The notes under the pieces: generated by a model
Databases searched by the model: none
What the model was told of the DNA's origin: nothing
Seen by the model: the letters and a program-made list of their open reading frames with translations, nothing else
Origin: Tricholoma matsutake
Lineage: Eukaryota > Basidiomycota > Agaricomycetes > Agaricales > Tricholomataceae
Assembly: GCA_026075535.2 (NCBI GenBank)
Contig: AP026542.1
Span: forward strand, 1,426,001-1,490,000
Length of the DNA stretch: 64,000 bases
Direction of reading: 5' to 3'
Translations under genes and position numbers: made by a program
In this document: one piece after another, positions 55,665-64,000 of the stretch
Layout of the letters: every line of letters begins with the position of its first letter
Numbering within the stretch: position 1 is the first letter of the stretch

Positions 55665-57093
55665 ATGTCGTGGTTCAAACTTTTCTCTTTCTATTCGATC
55701 TCCTCCAACCTCCTGGACAATATGTCTATCCTTGCTGAACTCGCCCTTCCCATTCTCGACCAAGCTAAATCGATGCCCGAGGCTGGAAAAGCCAAAGAAA
55801 TCAACTTCGAGGTGTGGGGTCATGCTTTTTGTGAGAAAATGGTATGTCTTTTCCTTTTTCTTCATTTATCTGCTTCCTAACCTCATTGATAGGCTGAATA
55901 CGACGATCTTATCGGATCATTCGATGAGGCATGCGACAACCGTGTGCAGGCTATGTTGGACGAGGCGATCGGCCTCTTCACACCTTTCACTCATGAGGAT
56001 TGGGTTTTGTGGGGTGGGAAGTATCTTTTTGAGGAGTATTCAAGGAAGAGAGAGGAAGAGAGGAAGAGAGAGGAGGAGAGGGAGGCTCGGCAGGTGGCCA
56101 TTGAGGCCAAATTGAAGAGGATTGAGGAATGACAAGACATGCTGGTCGAGGCAAGTCAATCATTCTTGGCCAAAGTCTGGGCCAAAACTGTTTCAAAGGA
56201 AGATTTTTGCAATTGGACCACCATGCTTGAGCTCATGTGCCTCTCGATCAATTGGGATGAAGCCGTGGATGAAGAAGAACCTCTGGTCGACGACCTACCG
56301 GTCATCGAGCAAATCGTCGAGAAGAGGAAGGCAGACGAGATGGACAAGGAGGAGGAAGGTGAGGATGAGTTGGATGAAGAGCCTGTGGTCACAAAGTGGG
56401 TGCAGCTAGAGGAAGGTGAGCTGATCACCTTCCATGGGCTGGTAAGTCCTCATTCTATGTCCATATTGTTCAGACTAATTACGATTGCTTTAGTGTGATC
56501 ATTGCGCTGGGCTGAGGATGTCTCCGGAATGCATCATCAAGGAGGGTGTGCCCAAGTGCAAGAGATGCACTCAAGGGCTGCAGGGGTGTTACTGGGAGGG
56601 AGTATCAAGGCGAGGACTCCGTCGGGGCGAGTTGAGGAAAACAGTGGGCTCTAAATGAGCTACAAGGGTTATTGAGGGGTCGACAGAGGTGTCAACTCCT
56701 AGACGTAGTAAGCGAGTCTTCTCGATAATGAGTACCATTGCTAATTTGTATGATTACTTAGCGGTATGCATCTGGGCTATCCAGCCCATCCAAAATGCGG
56801 AGGCTGGGCCATCAAAAGTCGATGAGTGCCCAAAATGAACGATGAAGGCAAAGGCAAAGTCTGCTCAGAAGGAGAAGGGGAAGGGAAAAGCGAGGGAACG
56901 AGAAGTTGAACCCAAAGTCGTGGGTCTGGTCGATGGGATGTCGATGGTGGTGGAGGACGAGATGATGCAGTCAGATGCAGCAAGACTCTGTCGTCAATAT
57001 CTTGCAGAAGTGCTGGTGCACAAGAAGTTGGAAGTGGAAGTGCTGATGGAAGAGATCGAGGTCTTGGAGAGGAAGTGGGAGGAATCCCAGTAG
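55665..57093 (+). pseudogene. Antisense three-exon gene in element B: Cys-cluster/coiled-coil protein
   Basis: Exons 55665-55841, 55893-56441 and 56494-57093. Introns of 51 and 52 bp (GTATGT...ATAG, GTAAGT...TTAG) lie between codons, and exon lengths are multiples of 3. The product would be about 441 residues: N-terminal helices (MSILAELALPILDQAKSMPE), THEDWVLWGGKYLFEEYSRK, a Lys/Glu-rich coiled coil, an acidic stretch, then CDHCAGLRMSPEC and CKRCTQGLQGC (a CxxC-x8-C-x9-CxxC-x6-C cluster resembling a zinc motif), a basic region and a C-terminal leucine-rich helix. It lies on the strand opposite to pol. Three in-frame TGA (56130, 56656, 56836) fit CGA to TGA changes. ATG 55722 is an alternative start. 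Function unknown. Confidence 0.75.
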
Positions 57094-57099
57094 TCATTT

Positions 57100-57410
57100 G
57101 TTTTATTGTTTTAATTTTATTGTTTTCATTGTGTCTGAGCGAGATACATTTGAAATTGAAATGAGAAAGATTGTGTACAATCGAGGCCAATAAATGTAAG
57201 ATATATGCGAAAAAACATAGGAGAGAAAAAGAAAAAGAAAGAAAGATGGACGATTGATCAAAACGAGACCATAGGGGAAAGGCTCAGAACTCCTTTATAG
57301 CTGAAAAACCCTGTCGAGCTTGCGCAAACACGTTTCAAACAATATCGCGACTTGTAATAGTATACTGTTATAAAATCGAGAGTTTGTTTCAATATCACAA
57401 GTAAAAAAAA
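57100..57410. other. Spacer between antisense gene and pol end
   Basis: AT-rich, where the two opposite genes end tail to tail. No further coding signal. Confidence 0.5.
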
Positions 57411-57419
57411 GAAAAGAAA

Positions 57420-60400
57420 AATGGTCTATTCATCTTCATCAAGGTCAGGAATGCCTTCGTCGATGTCTCCATCGACGTCCAATGTTGTTCAATGTTGTTC
57501 GAGCCAACGATCATTGATATCAAAGAAGTTCGGGGGAAGGGGAATAGGGTAGAACTCGGAAAGCAGCTACTGGTTGATGAAGAACTGAGCTGTCGAGCTC
57601 GCAAAGAATATAAGCGCCACCATAGTTTCATGCGATGACAATGAGTGGGCCAAGATATCGAGCTCGCATTTTTCAATTAAGAGCTTTCTTGATCTGTGTG
57701 TTTCGCATGAGTACGAGGTCACTTTTTTTGAAATTATAGTCTCGAATTGTTTGCTTGTGAACTTCTTCAAAGTGTTTTGCAGCTTCTTGTCGAGCAGTGT
57801 AGACTCTAGAGTAGAGTACTTCGAGATCAGTCGATCATTTCTGTAATGCGATAGCGCGTTGGGCGATGAGATTGGTGGAGGAGAGTATCGAGTCGGGTGG
57901 CAGCTGTAGATATGTCGCTTCTGAGATGTTGAGAGGGATGAGTGGATGAGAACCTGTGATCGCAAAATAGGGCAAACAGCCCATTTGTTTTCAAACTGTT
58001 ACCTGTTCTGCCCAAAACACCGAGTATGTCCCAACTGACCATCGAGTTTGATTGCCATTGACGGCCTTGTAGAGTGATTATTGTACATTGAAGTGTGCTC
58101 ATTCGACGAGGCCATTGGCACAAGAATTGTACCCACTTATCTGAATGTGATTGATATGATATCGTTTTGCCAAGTATTCAAGAGCAGCAAGAAATGCTGA
58201 GCCATTGTCAGTAACAATCTCATAAAGCGAGCCCCATCAACAAATGATTTCTTTGAAGATCCAATTGCCGATGGTCTTTGCTGTTTCATTGCCAAGCATC
58301 CTGAACTCCGGCCAGTACAATATTGAACATCGACCTTGTACTATATCCGCCAGAAGGTGGCATGTGCATTGTGTCGATGTAGACCTTTCCGAATAGAGGG
58401 GCAGGGGTGGTGATGATCAGTGGAATAAGAAGATTTCGAGTTTGTCACAACTGACAGTAGTGGCACGTTTGGATGTACCATGCAATATCGGCTTTCAGGT
58501 TGGGCCATCAGAATTGTAGTGCGACGTGAGACTTCATGGCAAAGATCATTTTGTGGCTGATATGATCATGCAACAACCGGATAATATCGATGCGATGGTC
58601 TGGAATCGCAACAATCTTGTGTTCTCCGTGACGATCTTTTTGCCAGAGTTTTCCGGAATCTATGAAGAACTCAGTGCAATATTGCACAAAGGTAGCATAC
58701 TCAGTGTCTGATAGATTTGGGGGTTGCACCATATCATCTAACCATCTATGAACAAACAGGAATCTTTTGTCTTCTTTCTTTGCTTTGTCTGATCAAGGTA
58801 CATCTTCGTACGAAACATCCTCCCCCTTACTGAAATCTGAAGCTTGGGCGAAAGTCAGATAAGTCGCATGAGAGGGGAAAGGTCGAATCGAGATTGGGTT
58901 GATTTGGTGAATGAAACTGTGTAGTTTGTCGATCCAGTTGCTGAATTCTTCTTCTACTTTGATATCGTTGTCTTTGGTTTGTCGAGGATGTTGTGAAAGA
59001 CCGTCCAGCCCATGGTGCATACCTGCGACATGAACTAGCGTGAAGTGGAACATTAGAATGGAAACTATCCATTGGTTGATGCTAGCACTAGGCGCGATAT
59101 CGGGATTTGAGAGCATGCCTTTGATATACCTTGCATCGACCTCGACAATAAGGTTTCATACCCCTATCAAATATAAATGAAGTGCCCCAAGAGCTCGATA
59201 TAGACCATAAAGTTCGAGTTTTGGTTGCGAAAACTGGGATTCGCGGTCATTGAGTGTGATCAAGCCAAATCGACTGTAGTATTGTCTTCAAGGGTTATTG
59301 CGGTCGCATTGCACTAGGAAATAGCCAATAGCGATGCTCGATGTGTTGACTGTGAGGATCACTGGGGCGTTCGAGGTATAGTCGATGGCTCGAATTGCTG
59401 GCAAGTTTAGGAGTGCATGCTTGAGATCTTCTTGCACTGCTACCTGAGATGGGCCAAATTCGAAGGGCACATCTTTTTGAGTAAGATTGATTAGCACAGC
59501 TGCTCGATGTGTGAAACTCTGGATGAAAATTCAACAAACTCCAATTGTTCCTAAGAACACCTTAACTTCTGTGAGAATATGACACGGACCCCACTTCTGA
59601 ATCTTATTGATATGCATCGGGTCAGCCATTCGGCCTTGAATATTGCATCAATGACCTAAAATGATTATTTTGGGGACATAAGCAAATAGTTTTGGTCCTG
59701 AGAACATCCCACCACAATACTTCATGCACTGGACAATGCGATTCAGGTTCTCGAAATGCTCCCATACAAATTGTCGAATGCCTGAGTTGTCAATGATTGT
59801 TTCGTAAGACCCACCGATCGTTCGATATTCCGATTTCGGACCCTTCACTGGTGTGTCGTCGATATAAGGGATTGTGATGTGAGGGACCTCAGGTTGTAGG
59901 ATGAAAGTGATGTCATCATGTAGGATCAGAACTGAGTTCGTCCAACCCATCGGTAGGGTGATGATTCAAAGTGCGCTGAATGGGGTCTGGAAAGTCATTA
60001 GATCTCGAGAGGATTCAGATACGAGCCTTTCATTGAATGCAACATATAAATCCAACATTCCACCACAAGCGCATCCTCCAAACTGTTCGGCTAAATGCTC
60101 GGGGATCGGGACAACACCTGAGTGCTGAAACATAACTTGGTTTAGTGGCTCAAGACTGTGGACTATTTGGAGTGATTTTGCATCTTTCCTCGCAATGCAA
60201 AACCATTGCGATTGGTATGACGAGTTTGATGACTCATAGACTCCTGCTTTGATCTTCTTTTTCAGCATCTCGCAAATCTGTTCATACAAACCAGGCAGTA
60301 TGGGGATATTATGTTCGACCCAAGGAGTGTGAGGGACGACTGGGAACTCAATAGGGGGGAGGAAATCTGGTCGAAACCTTCCTCATTTGTTTTGCGTCCA

Positions 60401-61500
60401 TGCGAACCCCGCTTGCTGGTTTCAAATGAAGTCATCCATGAGGTCTTGTTCTTGAGGCCATAAGAAATCGCCTGGATGATTTCAATCAACAATATTTTTG
60501 TGTTCGAGGTTATATTGGGGAGTTGGTTTGAATATCGGAGGATGGGGATTTAGTGGAGGCATGTCTTTGAGGGGATCACCCTTGATGTGTCAAATAATTC
60601 GAAATTGATCAGGTAGTCCGGCCACAATTGGACGGACCTTCTGTGCGACTGGTTTATACTTTTTCTTCGTCGATAAATAACTAGAATGGCAATTGTTGGA
60701 AATAACTGAGGAAGGGGAAACATACAATGAAGAAGTTTGCATAGGTATAAACACCATTGAGGTGTTTCGAGGAATGTGGAACTCGTCACATGCAGATAAA
60801 TATAGGTCAGAAAGCGTCGTAGATAATTCTTCGGAGGAGTTGATTTTGGGGATATTTGCAGTGCACTCGATAAATATAGAGGAGTTAGAAGAGTTGAACG
60901 AGATGATGAAAGTGCACAGTTCCGAAATTTCATTCTCTAACGCTGAAAATCCTCACAAACAACCTTTTGACAATGGTGCGATCGAGGTATCAAGGGAATG
61001 GTAGCAGTCCGAGTTGAGTTTGGATGGCATATCGTGATCATTTGGGCTTTGTTCCGGTAATTTCTAATGACACTTTCTGTTAAGACGTTGAATGGTCGTC
61101 CGAGTAAAATATCATAAGCCGGGTTGCAAATAACATGTATCTGCATGTATAGAGTGATTCCACCGAGATTGCAAGGTACATTGCGTGCTAAGCTGAGTGT
61201 TTCGTCCACAGTACCATTGGCAGACTGCATCAGAAGCCGAATCGAGGAGTCGTATGCTAGACCAAGTTCATGACAGACATCTTCGGCCATCAACATGATC
61301 GAGGAACTGGGATCAACGACACTTTCTACCTGGTTGTTACCATGGACATCCATAATAACTGATCTAATCAATGAAGTTTCTTTAACAACGACAAAAGGCT
61401 GAGGGATTTCACTGGGTCGGAGACTGCTAATATAGGTCTCATGTGGGTCGGGCACGATAATCGCATCGGGACTAAACATGTTCGTTGCATTGTTTCCAGA
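57420..61500 (-). pseudogene. Element B protease-RT-RNase H-integrase
   Basis: Order on the minus strand. Protease with VESVVDPSSSIMLMAEDVC and YDILLGRPF (60937-61479). Linker with KKYKPVAQKV. RT with RKDAKSLQIVHSLEPLNQ, GMLDLYVAFNERLVSESSRD, MGWTNSVLILHDDITFI and PYIDDTPVKG (59820-60290). RNase H (59288-59500 and 58830-59116, with FTLVHVAGMHHGLDGLSQHP). Integrase zinc motif HDHISHK...CHYC (58450-58620). Integrase core with VYIDTMHM, EIVTDNGSAF and NGLVE/AHFNV (58090-58390). C-terminal tail ending DGDIDEGIPDLDEDE (about 57420). The stop inside NGLVE/AHFNV is TGA where Arg is standard. No chromodomain seen, unlike D. Confidence 0.85.
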
Positions 61501-61504
61501 TTGT

Positions 61505-63470
61505 GGGACTCATTTCAGTGTGACCTGTTCTCTCCATTTTGTTCGAACCTCAGGGGATAGCGAGAGTAGTTCTTTGGATGTCAGGGTGATGATCGGCATC
61601 TTCATCAAGCGCAAAAAGATATCGTGCACAATTTTCTCGTTCTGTACTGGTGCCTGTGTTGCATATGATGGTCCGTCTTTTTCCTTACCCTTCGATGCAC
61701 CAGCAAAGTTCCTTTCGTGTGGTGGCAAATAAGCATTTTCCCTGACCGATGTGTATGGGTGTACCGAGGTTTGTGTTGGGGGTAAAGTGGTCGATGATGA
61801 AGTGGTCGATGCTGGAGAAGTCGAAGTCGATGTCGATGTTGGAGCCATAGTTGAAGTCGAAGGGTTGACCGTTGTTGATGAAGATGTTGAGGGTGCTGGG
61901 ACTGGAGCAGTAGATGTCGATGATGCAGGGACAGGGGTTGTTGTGGCCGGAACCAAATTTAAAACCTCTTTGTTCAGACGCGAAAATGGTCGACCACTTT
62001 GCAGTGCAAATATTTCGCGCTCGAGAGCCACTATTCTATCTTTGGAGTCAGCTGTCAATGTCAAAGTATGATAAATGCCTTTCGTTTCTGATCCCGATGT
62101 AGAAACTGCATCGGACTCTGTTATTGAAGTGATCGCAGCCGAGGTTGAATTAGTCAAAGTCGAAAGTGCCAATGGTGCAATGCTGAATAAAAGTGTGGGG
62201 GGTTGCGTCTGGGTTGCATTTCCACCATTCATCGATGCGTTCCTTGATAAACCTGCCAGGAATGCTTCGAGGGGTGAATTGTCCGTTTGGAAGTACAATC
62301 TTCTGTGTTTCGTTTACACTTCCCTTCATTCAAGTACAACTGACAAACCATTCAGTCAAGGATAAAATGTCCCGATAAACCACAAAATATGCAGAGGAGT
62401 GCATCGATATGTCTCTGTCTGTCTGCCAAATTAGCGTGAGGATTTTTAGTACCTGCGATATGCGTAGTGATGGTGCTAGCAAATCGTTTGAACATTGCGT
62501 TTAGATCTTCGGTTTTAATCATAATAGTTCCGGGTGACAAGGTGACCATATTTCCGATGTTCAATGTTGAGTGTGATGAGGAAGTTGATTGGTGGATCAC
62601 CGAGTTCAATGTGTTAGAGCCTGCTAGTACAAATTTTGCCACATTGTGAATGCCATTGAGTGGATATGGATCATTGGGATAATGGTCAGGGAATTTGAGC
62701 TCAAGTCATTGAGCAATTCGAGTTCATAAGCCGGGTTGGAATCCTCGAACATAAGCTCTGCTTTGCTCGGCTTCCGAGATCCTATTCTTTGCTTGCAAAA
62801 AGTGAGTAATGTTGTAGAACACACGATAATACATTCCTAAGTCGTTTGCATCGAATATCCCAACACATAGCTGTTCTCCCACTAATTTGTCCATGTCCGA
62901 TATGCTCCACTTGTGATTGTCTTCCGAGCCGGGATAGAGTTTATGTACTGCTGTTCAAAATTCATTGAATGATGTGCCAGGCTGATACTCTGGAAGTGAT
63001 TCCCAGAGTTCGGAAGAGTCGATGTCAAGGTAGCAACAAGCGTGTTTCTTCATTAGATTCGATTCAGTAATGCTGCAGGTTGGAAATAATAGTTCAAGCT
63101 CTTTGAAGTCTTGTTGGAGCTCTCAAGGCTGAGTTGGGTCGAATCTTGGAGTGGTCGAGTGCCCACAAGCTGGCATTGCAGTTTGGGTAGTCATGAATGC
63201 GATGACTCTAGGGGTAGGGGTTAAGACTTGTGTAATAGATGGTAGAGGTGTCAAAGTTGTTGGAAGGATGAACGAAGAGGTTGATGACGACGACAAAGAA
63301 GTGGATGACGATGTGGAAGGCAATGATATAGGTGAAGGAAATAGTCTATGATGAGTAGACTCTGCTTGGGAAACAGGAATTAGAATGTCCCCTGATTGTT
63401 CAAGAGATTCAAAGGTGTGGCAAGTATTGATACAAAGGTTTCTTGCTTGTGTTGGCCTAAGCTGAGGAAG
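61505..63470 (-). pseudogene. Element B gag
   Basis: N-terminal region with a Ser/Thr-rich tract (63123-63330), capsid-like part (62650-63110), a knuckle-bearing piece with LNAMFKRFAST and CIFCGLSGHFILD (62352-62642), and a long Thr/Ser/Pro-rich tail (61510-62298) with RNASMNGGNATQTQ and NEKIVHDIFLRLMKMP. The tail leads almost directly into the protease. A stop lies after ILD in the knuckle, so its fourth ligand is lost in frame. Copy A has the same order. Confidence 0.75.
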
Positions 63471-63957
63471 TCAAGGTTGGTCCAACAATGAAATGATTCA
63501 GACACCCTCGCGGTGGGCTCCAAAAATGATGATACTCAACCCGGGAAAACCACCAAAACAGCCGATGAGGCAATCAATGATATTTGCGACGAGTCAATAG
63601 ATGGTAGAGGTGTCGAAGTTGTTGGAAGGATGAATGAAGAGGTTGATGATGATGACAAAGAAGTGGATGACAATGTGGAAGGTGATGATATAGGTGAAGG
63701 AAATAGTCTACAATGAGTAGACTCTGCTTCAGAAACAGGAATTAGAATGTCCCCCGATTGTTCGAGAGATTTGAAGGCATGGCGAGTATTGATACAAAGG
63801 TTTCTTGCTTGTGTTGGCCTAAGCCGAGGAAGTCGAGGTTGGTCCGACAATGAAATGATTCAGACACCCTCGCGGTGGGCTCCAAAAATGATGATACTCA
63901 ACCCAGGAAAACCACCAAAACGGCCGATGAGGCAATCAATGATATTTGCGACAAGTC
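63234..63957. repeat. 362-bp tandem duplication over gag start and LTR edge
   Basis: 63234-63595 and 63596-63957 are near-identical. Each unit holds the Asp-rich gag start, the primer site (GGTGGGCTCCA) and the first 69 bp of the LTR (starting 63527 and 63889). Copy A has a single unit. The true 5' LTR is the right one, because it runs on past the unit. Confidence 0.9.
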
Positions 63958-64000
63958 AGAGGAAGGGAGCGAGATGTTCCGAACGTTTGTGGTCAAACCT
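63889..64000 (-). repeat. Element B 5' LTR, first 112 bp in window
   Basis: Starts TGATGATACTCAACCCAGG and matches 54382-54490. Adjacent internal sequence on the element strand is TTTTTGGAGCCCACCGCGAG. This contains a TGG-starting block that could pair with a tRNA 3' end, although I could not assign the tRNA. Confidence 0.85.

Larger units (their letters stand above)
54382..64000 (-). mobile_element. Ty3/gypsy element B with extra antisense gene (right end beyond window)
   Basis: 3' LTR 54382-55576, polypurine tract, an opposite-strand gene (55665-57093), pol, protease, gag, primer site and the start of the 5' LTR at 63889. Relative of copy A. Stops and shifts occur throughout. A 362-bp tandem duplication lies at the gag/5' LTR junction. 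The target duplication cannot be tested because the right LTR runs off the window. Confidence 0.9.

Noticed and set aside
55533..55865. A minus frame of 110 residues next to the element B LTR
   Set aside because: It overlaps the first exon of the opposite-strand gene and has no homology. The + strand model with two clean introns explains the region better.

Overview
The window looks like a repeat-rich, gene-poor region of an agaricomycete (basidiomycete) genome. The evidence is the mix of families: Ty3/gypsy elements of two kinds (one a Tf1/sushi-type chromovirus), a KDZ (Kyakuja-Dileera-Zisupton) transposon with its cysteine cluster, a Tnp2/CACTA transposase, basidiomycete-type hAT elements, and genes with short (about 50 bp) GT-AG introns. 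I cannot name the species. I recognised no rRNA, tRNA or CRISPR array.

Layout. 191-949: non-autonomous hAT copy. 3427-8244: truncated gypsy copy A. 8735-9835: related LTR remnant. 9860-12310: Tnp2/CACTA transposase pseudogene. 13718-21311: an unidentified + strand gene split by a complete chromovirus D (13854-19653, TSD GAAGG) and a hAT element (19685-20991). 21530-21775: DDE transposase scrap. 21820-23880: degraded auxilin/Swa2-like gene interrupted by another hAT copy (22906-23387). 24855-34048: KDZ element bounded by 130-bp inverted arms, holding a transposase and an accessory gene that is itself broken by a hAT copy (26822-27548). 34380-36514: possible second accessory gene. 37635-38206: TA-flanked MITE. 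38676-39357: intact dual-specificity phosphatase with two introns, the one convincing host gene. 40066-46962: three hAT elements in a row, the first with a recognisable transposase. 48105-50040: fragment of another basidiomycete DNA transposon. 50103-52905: truncated chromovirus copy E. 53400-54318: LTR in + orientation. 54382 to the window edge: gypsy element B on the minus strand.

The strongest structural results are seven hAT-type elements with 8-bp target duplications (six exact, one 7 of 8), and a chromovirus whose primer-binding site is an exact 11-nt complement of the predicted 5' end of its own RNA (Tf1-type self-priming). Element B also carries, between its pol gene and its 3' LTR, an opposite-strand three-exon gene for a Cys-cluster/coiled-coil protein of about 441 residues, broken only by three in-frame TGA codons.

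Almost every element gene carries stops or shifts, and many stops are TGA where CGA (Arg) would restore the family sequence. Copy-to-copy differences are rich in CG to TG/CA changes. This suggests cytosine methylation with deamination, or a RIP-like process, over the element DNA. The phosphatase gene keeps abundant CG dinucleotides.
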